DNA from: Brevibacterium sp. RIT 803
GTDB lineage: Bacteria > Actinomycetota > Actinomycetes > Actinomycetales > Brevibacteriaceae
NCBI RefSeq assembly: GCF_016892625.1
Contig: NZ_JAFEMW010000003.1
Coordinates: forward strand, 124,001-188,000
Direction: 5' to 3'
Length of the DNA stretch: 64,000 nt
The first letter of the stretch is position 1. The number at the start of each line of letters is the position of its first letter. Made by a program: the position numbers and the translations under genes. Below are positions 18,493 through 27,583 of this stretch, in pieces. The notes beneath the pieces were generated by a model. It ran no database searches. It had not been told where the DNA came from and was given only the letters and a program-made list of their open reading frames with translations.

Positions 18493-19526
18493 GCATTGAC
18501 CGCCTTTGCTGTCTCACGTCTATTCAGCCACATCGGCAACAGTGCGTAGAGGGCCAAAAGACCTGCCCAAAACACATGAGACGGATAGGTTGCCGCAGTG
18601 TTTCCTGCGATCAGGGTTGGTACGGCCAGAATACAGGCGAGGACGCTCAGTGAAGCGTGGAAGAGCGAGACGCTTGCGTGCGACCAGCCGGCCTGTTGGA
18701 TCCGTTGATAGATGTGCTGACGGTGCGGGAGGAGGATGTTCTCTCCTTTGAACAGGCGAAGCACAAGGGTGAGTCCGACATCGAAGAGGATGAAGATCAT
18801 AGGTGCGATGATGACTACGATCGGCACACCGATGACGAACATCCACACCGCGATGGCGAAGACCGCTGCGCCGATGCCGTAGCTTCCCGTGTCACCTAAA
18901 AAGGCCTTTGCACGACCGAGGTTGAACGGCAGAAATCCGGCCGCGGCTCCGGCCAGCGCCAGGGAGAGCAGCGCGAGGTCATTCTCATCGATGTAGTACC
19001 CGACGAAGGCGAACCAGGCGCCGGTGACGATCGACCAGCTCGTGACATAGCCGTTGAGGCCGTCGACGAAGTTCACAGCGTTGACCAGGGTGACACCGAT
19101 GACGGCGAAGACGAGGACGTGAGCGATGCCCTGCGTGGAGAACAGAGCGATGCAGGCGCTGAAGACCACCGCGAGGATGACCTGCCCGAGCAGACGGCCG
19201 ACCGGCTGCAGCGAATCAAGATCGTCGCTCATTCCGATAGCAGAATAGCACCAGGTCAGCACCAGGAATCCGACGGGCAGCATGAGACTGCCGAGACCGT
19301 ATACGCCATGTTCGGTGACGTTCCAGACCATCGCCAGCACGGTCGCCACGGTGATCCCGCAGCCGATGGCGACTCCCCCGCCGCGCACGGTTGCCTGTGT
19401 ATGGGATGAGCGGTGAGACGGCACATCGACGACACCCGCCCGTCGCAGCAGCGGAAAGGCGACGAGAGCGCTGACCGTTGTGACCACTGCGGCCACGACG
19501 AAGATCACCAGCGACTGCAGATCCAT
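18489..19526 (-). CDS. Undecaprenyl-phosphate sugar-1-phosphate transferase (TagO/WecA-like)
   Basis: A 345-residue polytopic membrane protein of the MraY/WecA/TagO family. Visible hallmarks are VPSHRSSHTQATVRGGGVAIG (family motif after TM1), MSDDLDSL with the catalytic acidic pair, NAVNFVDGLNGY (the NxxNxxDGxDG-type motif), LGRAKAFLGDTGSYGIG and LPHRQHIYQR. About ten hydrophobic segments alternate along the chain. It transfers a HexNAc-1-phosphate (typically GlcNAc-1-P) from a UDP donor onto undecaprenyl phosphate, the first committed step of wall polymer synthesis. The start ATG overlaps the upstream stop as TGATG. It sits second in the eight-gene operon, matching its place in the pathway. 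Confidence 0.92.
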   Translation of the reverse strand: MDLQSLVIFVVAAVVTTVSALVAFPLLRRAGVVDVPSHRSSHTQATVRGGGVAIGCGITVATVLAMVWNVTEHGVYGLGSLMLPVGFLVLTWCYSAIGMSDDLDSLQPVGRLLGQVILAVVFSACIALFSTQGIAHVLVFAVIGVTLVNAVNFVDGLNGYVTSWSIVTGAWFAFVGYYIDENDLALLSLALAGAAAGFLPFNLGRAKAFLGDTGSYGIGAAVFAIAVWMFVIGVPIVVIIAPMIFILFDVGLTLVLRLFKGENILLPHRQHIYQRIQQAGWSHASVSLFHASLSVLACILAVPTLIAGNTAATYPSHVFWAGLLALYALLPMWLNRRETAKAVNA

Positions 19527-21472
19527 CAGCTGGGGGTCCCGACGTCTTCAGCTTTATCATCTGAACCAGTGATCTCCGGACGCTTGCGCTCCAGCGACGG
19601 AGCAAGGACACGGGTGAGGTCGTCTTCGAGTTGTGTTCGCCGAGTGTAGACGCCGGCATCTCGAGAGGCATCGACGAGTCTTCTCAGCGCGTCGAGGTCG
19701 ATCGGAGTGATCGGCACCTGGGTGATAAGCGGATGAGTCGGCCGGACATCTTCCTCGCCCGGAGACAGGAGTGCCTCGGTCAGCTTCTCCCCTGGCCGCA
19801 GTCCGGTGTAGACGATACGAGCATCAGAGCGCCCGCTGAGTGCGATGACGCGATGGGCAAGATCGTTGATCTTGATCGGCTCACCCATATCGAGAACGAG
19901 TGTCTCACCGGGGCGGCCGATGGCCGCAGCCTGCAGGACGAGTTCGCAGGCTTCATCGGCCGTCATGAAGTAGCGGGTGACTTCTGGGTCTGTGACCGTG
20001 ACCGGATCGCCAGCCGCGACCTGGGCGACGAAGGTCTCCAGCACCGATCCGCGGGAACCGAGCACATTGCCGAAGCGCACGGACATGTATTTCCGGCCCG
20101 AGGCTGCAGCCACCGAGGCGACTGCGCGTTCGATCGAGAACTTCGTGCGGCCGAGCACTGAGGTGGCTCCAGCTGCTTTGTCCGTCGAGATGTGGACGAA
20201 GGATTCGACGTCGTTGGCCACCGCGGCGTCGAGCAGGTCGAGACTGGCACCGACGTTGGTGCGCACCGCCTGTTCAGGGAAGCGTTCGAGGAACGTCAGG
20301 TGTTTGAGCGCCGCCGCATGGAAAATGATGTCGGGTTTGACCTCAGCGACGAGCGCATCGATGAAAGCGGTATCCCGCAGGTCACCGAGCACTAGGTCCT
20401 CACTGGTCAGTAAGGCTGAGCCCTCAAGCCCGAGCTGGGTGGCGTGCAGACCGGACTCGTCCCGGTCGGTCATGACGAGTCGTGCCGGGGCGAACCGGGC
20501 AACTTGTTTGCACAGCTGGGAACCGATCGATCCGCCGGCTCCGGTGACAAGCACGACACGGTCAGTGATGGCAGACGAGATGTCCTCGACATTTGTCGTG
20601 ATTGGCTGGCGTCCGATGAGATCTTCCAGACTGACGTCACGGAAATTGCGATGCCGCAGGTCGGCCACATCGGTTGATTCCGGTTCCGGTCGGCTGTAGT
20701 CGGAGACAGCGAATCGCGGCATGATCTTGATCTCGACTGGCCTGGATTCGAGATTCGAAGCGATGGCTTGGAGTTCTTCAGGAGGCAGGTCGGTGATGGC
20801 GATGAGCACAACGCTGGCTCCGGTTCGGTCAACCTGGTCCGCAATGCTGGAGATGGGTCCGAGCACGCGGATTCCGTTGTAGCGCAGATGTCGTTTGCTC
20901 GGATCATCGTCAAGCATCCCGACAGCCGCGTATTCGCCGTGGGAGTCCTGGGCGATCATGTCGAGGGCCAGGGTTCCCTGGCTGCCAGCCCCGACGACGA
21001 GGGCCGGCCGAGAGGATCCGGAGGACGTCAACGTCCGATGGCGCAGATTGCGACGAATCCAGTTCTCCAAGCTCTTGACCACGAGCATCATGGCTCCGGC
21101 CGCGATCGGCACACTGGTGGGAATCAGCAGCCGGTCGGCGAAGACGAATTCGGCGACCCACATAATTCCCACACCCAGGGCCACGGTACCGGCAATCGCC
21201 GCGAACTGATCGGTCGAGCCGCGGCGATAGCGTCCACGATAGACAGCCAACGGGCCGCAGACGAGGAAGACAACCAAGGCGATCGCGGCGCAGACGAACA
21301 TGCCGAGGAAATTCACGCGGTCGAAGTAGAAGTCATAGCGGACAAGAGTCATCGCGATGACAAGAAAAGCGAACACAATTCCATCAGTGACGGAGAGGAT
21401 GAATGCGAAGAGGCCCTTAGCCAGAGGGGTGCGTGAATGAATGGGTCCGGAGTTGCTTCCCACAGTTCTCAT
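19526..21472 (-). CDS. Membrane-bound nucleotide-sugar 4,6-dehydratase (PglF/CapD/WbpM-like)
   Basis: A 648-residue protein with four N-terminal membrane segments (residues 20-140), an intermediate Rossmann-like region (ALVVGAGSQGTLALDMI) and a C-terminal SDR dehydratase domain from about 305 (VVLVTGAGGSIGSQLC, HAAALKHL, HISTDKA, FGNVLGSRGSV, EVTRYFM). It is expected to convert UDP-GlcNAc to a UDP-4-keto-6-deoxy sugar for later amino- or deoxy-sugar synthesis. The usual MGxTK catalytic motif reads LGRTK here: the lysine is kept, the methionine is leucine. It is the first gene of the operon, about 92 bases downstream of a TATAAT box. No aminotransferase follows in this window, so the downstream use of the product is open. 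Confidence 0.9.
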   Translation of the reverse strand: MRTVGSNSGPIHSRTPLAKGLFAFILSVTDGIVFAFLVIAMTLVRYDFYFDRVNFLGMFVCAAIALVVFLVCGPLAVYRGRYRRGSTDQFAAIAGTVALGVGIMWVAEFVFADRLLIPTSVPIAAGAMMLVVKSLENWIRRNLRHRTLTSSGSSRPALVVGAGSQGTLALDMIAQDSHGEYAAVGMLDDDPSKRHLRYNGIRVLGPISSIADQVDRTGASVVLIAITDLPPEELQAIASNLESRPVEIKIMPRFAVSDYSRPEPESTDVADLRHRNFRDVSLEDLIGRQPITTNVEDISSAITDRVVLVTGAGGSIGSQLCKQVARFAPARLVMTDRDESGLHATQLGLEGSALLTSEDLVLGDLRDTAFIDALVAEVKPDIIFHAAALKHLTFLERFPEQAVRTNVGASLDLLDAAVANDVESFVHISTDKAAGATSVLGRTKFSIERAVASVAAASGRKYMSVRFGNVLGSRGSVLETFVAQVAAGDPVTVTDPEVTRYFMTADEACELVLQAAAIGRPGETLVLDMGEPIKINDLAHRVIALSGRSDARIVYTGLRPGEKLTEALLSPGEEDVRPTHPLITQVPITPIDLDALRRLVDASRDAGVYTRRTQLEDDLTRVLAPSLERKRPEITGSDDKAEDVGTPS

Positions 21473-21563
21473 TTCACTCGACTCACGCGCTCTGATTCGG
21501 TGGTCGAATCTGTGAGACAGACCGTGCCACAGCGGCCGCAGCCAGCGCTTTCCAACTCCCCGA

Positions 21564-21569
21564 TTATAC
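21564..21569 (-). promoter_or_regulatory. Candidate -10 box (TATAAT) for the eight-gene glycopolymer operon
   Basis: In the AT-rich gap between the divergent operons the minus strand carries a perfect TATAAT about 92 bases upstream of the CapD-like start. No good -35 is found at the right distance, although two TTGAC-type hexamers on the plus strand (21573 and 21588) lie nearby and could serve the divergent genes. The local AT content is much higher than its surroundings, typical of a promoter region. Confidence 0.5.
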
Positions 21570-21694
21570 TATTGACTATGACAGAATTGACACAAAAGTA
21601 GTGTAGCCAACATTAAGATTCGGTTGCGGATCCTGGATCATTGCAAGCCGGCATGGCTGAACGGAGCGCGAGTCTCCGAGAAGAGGAATGCACT

Positions 21695-23587
21695 TTGGCC
21701 ACAACGCCGCTTCACACCCTGAGAACTGCACTGTGGCATTGGCGGAAGGGCGGGTTGTCCCAGCTGTCGGCATGGAGCCGACGCCGCTCGATCGCTCAGG
21801 GGGCGGCAGAGGCCCCACCGCAGATTGCCACCGGATCGCTGTCTGAAGAGGTTCTGGCCGAGCTGTTTCCTCCCATGCCGGTCCCCGATCGCATCCCCGT
21901 ATTCGCGCACACGCGTGTCGGAGTCATCCTCGACGAGTTCTCAGCTCAGAGCTTCGGCTTCGAATGGTCGACAACGGAACTCACTCGCGGTGATTGGTCG
22001 AATCAACTCGATTGCCTCGACTTCGTCTTCGTCGAATCGGCTTGGAACGGCAACGGCGGTGACTGGAAGTTCAAACTCAATGGTCCTTCTGGCCCAGGAC
22101 CTGACGTCGTCGAGCTGCTTACAGAATGCCGACGCCGAGGACTGCCGACCGTGTTCTGGAACAAGGAGGATCCGCCGCATTTCGAGGATTTCCTCCCCCT
22201 GGCGAAACTCGTCGATGTCGTATTCACCAGCGACGTCCGGCTCGTCACCGAATACCGCGCACGGCTGGGTCATGACCGCATCGCTGTCCTCCCGTTCGCG
22301 GCCCAGCCCGCTATCCATAACCCGTCCAGACCCGCCAGGAATTTCGCGGCCCGTGATATTGCCTTCGCGGGGATGTACTTTGCCCACAAGTATCCCGAGC
22401 GCCGGCAACAGATGGATCTTCTACTCGGTGCCGCCGAAGCGGCCTCGGGCCGGATGCAGCATGGGCTGGAGATCTTCTCCCGTTTCCTCGGCGACGATGA
22501 GCGCTACCAGTTCCCGGGCAGCTTGGCCGACCGAGTGGTGGGCGGTCTCCCGTATCGGAACCTGCTCACCGCGTACAAACATTTCAAGGTGTTCCTCAAT
22601 GTGAATTCGGTCGTCGACTCTCCCAGCATGTGCGCCCGTCGCATCTTCGAGATCTCGGCCGCTGGGACCCCTGTCGTGACCACTCCCAGTGCAGCGACCA
22701 GAGAGTTCTTCCCCACTGCGGAGGTGCCGCAACCGGAGACTTCTGAAGAGGCGGGATGGACGCTGCGAGCATATGTCCGCAGTCCCGAACTTCGGGATCG
22801 CACTGTGCATCTGGCGCAGCGGCGGATCTGGGCCGAGCACACCTACTCTCACCGGGCGATGACCGTCATGGACTCACTTGGAGTCGACTACGAGCAGCCA
22901 TTTCCGACCTCTGTGTCGGCGGTGGTGTCGACGAACCGTCCGGACCACCTCGGCGAGGTGCTGATCACACACGCTTCTCAGGTGCACAGAGACAAGGAGC
23001 TCGTGCTCGTCGCCCACGGTTTCGATGCTCCCACCGATCTTCGGTCACGGGCGCAGAACCTCGGGATCGAGAACCTGCAGGTCGTCGAGGTCGGAGACGA
23101 CCAGCCGCTGGGAGTCTGTCTCAATCGAGGCATCGCTGCCGCCTCGGGCGAAGTCATCGCGAAGATGGACGATGACGATGTCTACGGTGCCCACTACCTG
23201 AGCGATCAATTGGCAGCACTGCGCTATTCCGCGGCCGACCTTGTCGGAAAGCAGGCGCACTACCTGCACATGCGCGGCAGCGACATCGTCATCTGCCGGT
23301 TCCCCGAGCGGGAGCACAGGTTCACAGACCTTGTCATGGGCCCGACCCTGATGGCACTGAAGTCGACGCTTCTGGAACATCAGTTCGCAGAGCGCACCCT
23401 CGGCGAGGACACAGACCTGCAGAATCGTCTCATCACGGCCGGAGCCAGAATCTACTCGGCCGATCGATTCAACTTCGTCCAGATCCGAGGATCGCACTCG
23501 CACACCTGGGCTGTCGAGGACAACCTGCTGCTGGCCAATGGGGATGTCCACGCGTTCGGATATGCGAAGGGACACTACTGCTTCTGA
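21695..23587 (+). CDS. GT1 (CgeB-like) / GT2 fusion glycosyltransferase
   Basis: The frame is open from 21641; I favour TTG 21695 because GAGGAA lies six bases before it, with ATG 21653 as alternative. The 630 residues begin with a basic helix ALWHWRKGG resembling that of the GT2-TagF protein. Residues 65-390 resemble CgeB-like GT-B glycosyltransferases: GLPTVFWNKEDPPHFEDF, VFTSD, AGMYFAHKYPERRQQMD, SMCARRIFEISAAGTPVVTT. From about 405 a GT2-type domain follows (VSAVVSTNRPDHLGEVLI, then AKMDDDDVYGAHYL with the acidic DxD near 489). It probably builds a side branch or backbone of a wall polymer from the cytosol. It heads a plus-strand gene set and is related to the gene at 24070. Confidence 0.85.
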   Translation: MATTPLHTLRTALWHWRKGGLSQLSAWSRRRSIAQGAAEAPPQIATGSLSEEVLAELFPPMPVPDRIPVFAHTRVGVILDEFSAQSFGFEWSTTELTRGDWSNQLDCLDFVFVESAWNGNGGDWKFKLNGPSGPGPDVVELLTECRRRGLPTVFWNKEDPPHFEDFLPLAKLVDVVFTSDVRLVTEYRARLGHDRIAVLPFAAQPAIHNPSRPARNFAARDIAFAGMYFAHKYPERRQQMDLLLGAAEAASGRMQHGLEIFSRFLGDDERYQFPGSLADRVVGGLPYRNLLTAYKHFKVFLNVNSVVDSPSMCARRIFEISAAGTPVVTTPSAATREFFPTAEVPQPETSEEAGWTLRAYVRSPELRDRTVHLAQRRIWAEHTYSHRAMTVMDSLGVDYEQPFPTSVSAVVSTNRPDHLGEVLITHASQVHRDKELVLVAHGFDAPTDLRSRAQNLGIENLQVVEVGDDQPLGVCLNRGIAAASGEVIAKMDDDDVYGAHYLSDQLAALRYSAADLVGKQAHYLHMRGSDIVICRFPEREHRFTDLVMGPTLMALKSTLLEHQFAERTLGEDTDLQNRLITAGARIYSADRFNFVQIRGSHSHTWAVEDNLLLANGDVHAFGYAKGHYCF

Positions 23588-23652
23588 GCCTTCTCGGGCA
23601 CGGGCCTAGGAGCGTCGGGGAACTCTTCATGAGTGGAGAGTGAACTGTTGAT

Positions 23653-23677
23653 GAAACCAGCACGATCGCCTGGTTTC
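23653..23677 (+). terminator. Hairpin between two glycosyltransferase genes
   Basis: A perfect inverted repeat (arms GAAACCAG and CTGGTTTC, nine-base loop) follows the GT1-GT2 gene by 65 bases. There is no T-run after it, so it may be an inefficient terminator or an mRNA-processing hairpin rather than a full stop. Confidence 0.35.
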
Positions 23678-23737
23678 CGCCAGTAGCGTGGCTGAGAGCT
23701 GTGAAGAATCCGCAGTGGAAGCGAACCTGGAGCCCAC

Positions 23738-24073
23738 TTGAAAATCGCCACGAATGACACCGAGAGTGTCGACGTCATCCGGCGCAATGTCGCCGCAATC
23801 GTCGATGAAGCGTCGAAGTCGAACGTTGATCTCACACAGGAACTCCTCACGGCATACGAGCGTGAGTCGAAGCTGCTCGGTGGCATCCGCAAGCGTGAGA
23901 AGGAGATCGCTCGGCTGAAGTCCGAAGTGGCGAAACGAGACGCGAAACTCGCATCGGTGACGGAACGCCTGGAGCGCCTCCTCGAGTCCAAGGCCATGCG
24001 GGTCCAGCGAGCCTATTGGCGACTGCGCCGCCCCAACGACAACGGCACTCGCCTCGAAGGGTCCCTCAGGTGA
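23738..24073 (+). CDS. Small coiled-coil protein of the glycosyltransferase operon
   Basis: A 111-residue protein from TTG 23738 with CTGGAG six bases upstream. Residues 35-85 form a strong heptad pattern (ELLTAYERESKLLGGIRKR and on to RLERLLES), and the C-terminus AMRVQRAYWRLRRP resembles the basic tryptophan motif at the N-termini of neighbouring transferases. It has no membrane segment or catalytic motif. Its stop overlaps the GTG of the next gene as GTGA, and that protein also begins with a predicted coiled coil, so the two may pair as a complex or be a split version of a longer enzyme. No known family recognised. Confidence 0.65.
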   Translation: MKIATNDTESVDVIRRNVAAIVDEASKSNVDLTQELLTAYERESKLLGGIRKREKEIARLKSEVAKRDAKLASVTERLERLLESKAMRVQRAYWRLRRPNDNGTRLEGSLR

Positions 24074-26721
24074 AGGACTCTGAGGTCAAGCGCAGACAGG
24101 ATCAGATCGGTCAGCGAATCCAGGAGCTCAAGTCGCTGCGGACTCGGCAGAAGGCCCTCCACGAGCACACGAACTCCGACTATTTCCTCGACGGGCTGCT
24201 CGGTCACCACCCGTACCTCGTTCAGGCAAGGACCAGGGCAGAGTATCTCGAACGCTACGCGTCCTTTGCCGGCCCGGTCGAGGACAAGATCTCCAGCCTC
24301 ATCGCGGAGTCACAGAGACTGCCGGTCGTCACCAGGCAGCGTTGGGACACTCGACGTGATCTGCGAATCGGCATCATCGCCGACCGATTCCTCTTCGACT
24401 CACTCAAAGATGCGGCGCACTTCGTGCCGATCGACCCTGACGGCGCTGAGGAGCAGGTGGAAGAGCTCGACCTTCTGCTGATCACCTCGGCCTGGCGTGG
24501 GCTTGACGACGAATGGTTCAACGTGTCTCTGTCCGGCTCGCCGGCCCGGCATGCGCTGGAGACGTCAATCGTGCCCCTGGTCCGGGAACGCGGAATTCCC
24601 ATTGCGTTCTACTCGAAAGAGGATCCGCCGAACTACGCGCGATTCGCATCGCTGGCGAAGCTGGCCGATCACGTGTTCACGAGCGCGATCGAATGCGTCC
24701 CCAAGTACCGCAGCTACCTCAACCCAGAAGTGCCTGTCTCCGTACTGCCGTTCGCAGTCAACTATGTCCATCACAATCCACTTGGGTGCATGCGCCACCA
24801 GGGACGAGAGTTCGTGTTCGCAGGTTCCTGGTTGGAGCACAAGTATCCCGAGCGGAAATCAGCCGCCCTGCGGATCTTCGATGGACTACTCGAGGCCGGT
24901 GCCGAACTCACGATCGTCGACCGGAACCTGGAACTGGATGAGGAGCGCTTCGCGAATCCCGAACGCTACCTCTTTCCCGAACGCTACCTTCCGCATCTGC
25001 ACCGCCCGTTAGATCATGAAGTGCTGCTGGGTCTGCAGCGACTGCTGCCGGTCAGCATCAATCTCAACTCGGTCACGGCCAGCCAGAGCATGTTCGCCAA
25101 CCGCGTCATCGAACTCCAGGCGATGGGCACCTACGTCGTGTCCAACTACAGCGCCGGGATGAATTCGCTCCATCCACAGGTGTGCATTCCTGACAGCGTC
25201 CTCGACATGAAGCAGACCTACCAGGCATTGACCCGGTCAAGCATCCGGCAGGCTCAGGTGGCGGGCATCCGACATGCCTTCACCGATAACACCGCCTTCG
25301 ACCGCATCGATACGATCGCCGAGGCAATGGGGCTGAGCACTGGTGCACCCGAGCACACCGTCTACGTCACGGGACTCTCAGCTCACGAATTCGAAGAATT
25401 CCGCGCCACTCAGACCTATGCGGGTCAGTTGGAGCGCCTCGACGCCGTAGGTGAGAGCCAGGCGGCAGGGCCCGATGGTGACGTCGTTCTTGATCTTGCG
25501 GGAAGCGCACCGGCCGGACCGCACCTGGTCCAGGACGCCGTCAACGCCTTCCGTTATTCGGATGTCGACGAGGTTCTCGTACGCCCGATTGATTCCACTG
25601 ACGGTCTCTTTGAGTACGTCGATCGTGCGGAACGGTCCAGGACCGACGACAACCGGCAGATTCGGGCCACGTGGGTACGACAGGGGGCTCACCTCGGCGA
25701 GGTTGATGATGTGCCGCGTGCGGCAATGGCCATTGCCTCCGATCTCACTGCTGATCGTGTCGGATCCATCACGGTCACGGCTGAGCCTGAGATCAGCGTC
25801 GTCGTGCCCGTGTACAACAACGGCCCGCATCTGAAGTTCAAATGCTTCGAATCCCTGCGCCGGTCTTCGATCTTCGACCGTGCCGAGGTCCTCCTCATCG
25901 ATGACGGCTCGACCGATCTTGAGACTGTGGCGATCCTCAATGAACTCGATCGCACCTACCCCAACGTTCGAGTGCACCGGTTCCCGCCCGGTGGCTCGGG
26001 AAGTGCCTCTCGACCGCGGAACAAGGGCCTCGAGCTCACCCGCACCCCGTATGTGACGTACCTCGACCCCGATAACGAACAGACTAATGACGGCTTCGCC
26101 GAGCTCCTCGCGATGGTCAAAGACAACGATTACCAGTTCGCCATCGGCAACATGGTGCGGTTCAAGGACAAACGCATCACAGTGAAGAACGCACCGATTC
26201 TGCACTCCGTCGTCGGCGAGGATGGGCAACTGGGGAACAACGCACTCTCACGGGTGAAGTTCCAACCGATGAGCATCCAGGCCCTCGTCGCCGACACCCG
26301 ATGGCTCAAGAGTCTGGGTATCTACCAGCCGGTGGGAGCTGTAGGACAGGATTCGTACTTCTTCCAGCAGATGCTCTTCCATGCCAATCGAATCGGCCTG
26401 ACGAACACGGCCATCCACACCTACTACGCCGCGGTAACGAACTCCACGGTCAACGCCATCGGCCCCCGCTTCTATGAGAAATACCTGCCGCTGGAAGAGC
26501 ATCGTGCCACCTGGCTGCGGGATGTGGGGCTACTTGAGGACTACAACGCGAAACGACTCGAGCCCTTCGTCAAGGGGTGGTTCGTCAAGAAACTCGACTT
26601 TGTCGCACCCGAGGACCAAGCCGTATGCCGGGAGCTCATCCGTCGTCTGACCCAGTTCTACGGAAAGTCCACATGGACGGATCCGGACCTCGCCACATTA
26701 CACTCAACCGCACATGGCTGA
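24070..26721 (+). CDS. GT1 (CgeB-like) / GT2 fusion glycosyltransferase with N-terminal coiled coil
   Basis: I start at GTG 24070 (883 residues), which overlaps the preceding stop; an upstream open frame to 24016 lies inside that gene. Residues 1-40 are a charged helix. Residues 90-420 resemble CgeB-like GT-B transferases (IPIAFYSKEDPPNYARF, AGSWLEHKYPERKSAA, SQSMFANRVIELQAMGTYVV). Residues 430-560 form a linker. Residues 573-840 are a GT2 domain with ISVVVPVYNNGPHLKFKCF, LLIDDGSTD, YLDPDNEQ as the DxD region and VGAVGQDSYFFQQ as the likely catalytic base region. Such two-domain enzymes are expected to make two consecutive linkages. It is related to the gene at 21695 through the shared KEDPP and HKYPER blocks. 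Donor sugars unknown. Confidence 0.85.
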   Translation: MKDSEVKRRQDQIGQRIQELKSLRTRQKALHEHTNSDYFLDGLLGHHPYLVQARTRAEYLERYASFAGPVEDKISSLIAESQRLPVVTRQRWDTRRDLRIGIIADRFLFDSLKDAAHFVPIDPDGAEEQVEELDLLLITSAWRGLDDEWFNVSLSGSPARHALETSIVPLVRERGIPIAFYSKEDPPNYARFASLAKLADHVFTSAIECVPKYRSYLNPEVPVSVLPFAVNYVHHNPLGCMRHQGREFVFAGSWLEHKYPERKSAALRIFDGLLEAGAELTIVDRNLELDEERFANPERYLFPERYLPHLHRPLDHEVLLGLQRLLPVSINLNSVTASQSMFANRVIELQAMGTYVVSNYSAGMNSLHPQVCIPDSVLDMKQTYQALTRSSIRQAQVAGIRHAFTDNTAFDRIDTIAEAMGLSTGAPEHTVYVTGLSAHEFEEFRATQTYAGQLERLDAVGESQAAGPDGDVVLDLAGSAPAGPHLVQDAVNAFRYSDVDEVLVRPIDSTDGLFEYVDRAERSRTDDNRQIRATWVRQGAHLGEVDDVPRAAMAIASDLTADRVGSITVTAEPEISVVVPVYNNGPHLKFKCFESLRRSSIFDRAEVLLIDDGSTDLETVAILNELDRTYPNVRVHRFPPGGSGSASRPRNKGLELTRTPYVTYLDPDNEQTNDGFAELLAMVKDNDYQFAIGNMVRFKDKRITVKNAPILHSVVGEDGQLGNNALSRVKFQPMSIQALVADTRWLKSLGIYQPVGAVGQDSYFFQQMLFHANRIGLTNTAIHTYYAAVTNSTVNAIGPRFYEKYLPLEEHRATWLRDVGLLEDYNAKRLEPFVKGWFVKKLDFVAPEDQAVCRELIRRLTQFYGKSTWTDPDLATLHSTAHG

Positions 26722-27583
26722 GGCTGAAGAAGTCACAGCGCCTCCCATCGACAAGCTCGGAACGCTCCTGCCAGGCGACCCTGTGACACGTCGTCCCGGG
26801 TGCTTCCAACGCTTCGATTTCCTCGCTGGCAAAGTCACAGTACCAGCAATGCTGTGGTGTCACCCCAGATCCACCGGAGCCCTGCTGATCGCGTTCAATG
26901 GCGCTGTTCGCCGAAAGAAGGCGAAGAATCCGGCGGAGATCTTCCAACGCAGCACCTGGGTTCATGACATCGACTCTGATGTCCTCTTCCTTGCCGATCC
27001 GACTCTGCGTACCGATAACAAGATCTCCATCGGTTGGGGACAGGGCCAACCGGGCGCCTATGCGATTCCGGCGATGGCGCAGACCGCCTTCTTCGTGGCA
27101 GAGCACCTTGGGGTGGCCTCATCCAAGCGCGTCTACTACGGCAGCAGCGCTGGAGGCTTCCAGGCGCTCCAGGTCGCTGCCCGTGATTTCAGTTCCTGCG
27201 CACTGGTGAACAATGCTCAGATAGATTGGACGCTCTACGCACGACAGAACGTTCAGGCAATCTGTCAGACGTCCTATCATGGCCGATCAGCGGCGGAGAT
27301 CACGAAGGCCTACCCCGACAGGACATCGACGGCTCGGGCCTTTGGCGAATTCGAGAATATTCCACGCACCAAATACCTCCTCAACACCGCCAGCCAGAAC
27401 GATGCGGCCAAACAGTTACCAGCTCTCGTGTCTGAACTGGGAGCAGGCACCGCGCCTACCCAGCAGCGAGTGGACGTGTCTATGTATATCGACCCGGCTG
27501 GAGGACATAATCCTCTGCCGAAGTCGAGAACCATCACAGAGATCAACCAGATGTTGAGTGAGGTGTCTTCAGCTCATGAGTGA
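26714..27583 (+). CDS. Alpha/beta-hydrolase-like protein of the glycopolymer locus
   Basis: A 289-residue protein whose ATG lies eight bases inside the end of the preceding transferase gene. The centre has VYYGSSAGGFQALQVA, a G-x-S-x-G-G nucleophile elbow, and the C-terminal part has PAGGHNPLP, which supplies a plausible catalytic His. The strand order (LLIAFNGA, then VLFLADP with an oxyanion-side loop) fits an alpha/beta-hydrolase fold. No signal peptide is visible. Related folds in glycan loci (Asp2, XcbB/CpsF) are thought to modify glycans, for instance by O-acetyl transfer. It is similar in plan to the next gene's C-terminal half. The reaction here is unproven. Confidence 0.7.
   Translation: MAEAEEVTAPPIDKLGTLLPGDPVTRRPGCFQRFDFLAGKVTVPAMLWCHPRSTGALLIAFNGAVRRKKAKNPAEIFQRSTWVHDIDSDVLFLADPTLRTDNKISIGWGQGQPGAYAIPAMAQTAFFVAEHLGVASSKRVYYGSSAGGFQALQVAARDFSSCALVNNAQIDWTLYARQNVQAICQTSYHGRSAAEITKAYPDRTSTARAFGEFENIPRTKYLLNTASQNDAAKQLPALVSELGAGTAPTQQRVDVSMYIDPAGGHNPLPKSRTITEINQMLSEVSSAHE

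Noticed and set aside
23575-23997. Minus-strand open frame of 140 codons
   Set aside because: It is the reverse shadow of the coiled-coil gene and the gap before it, with unlikely Arg/Ser-rich composition.
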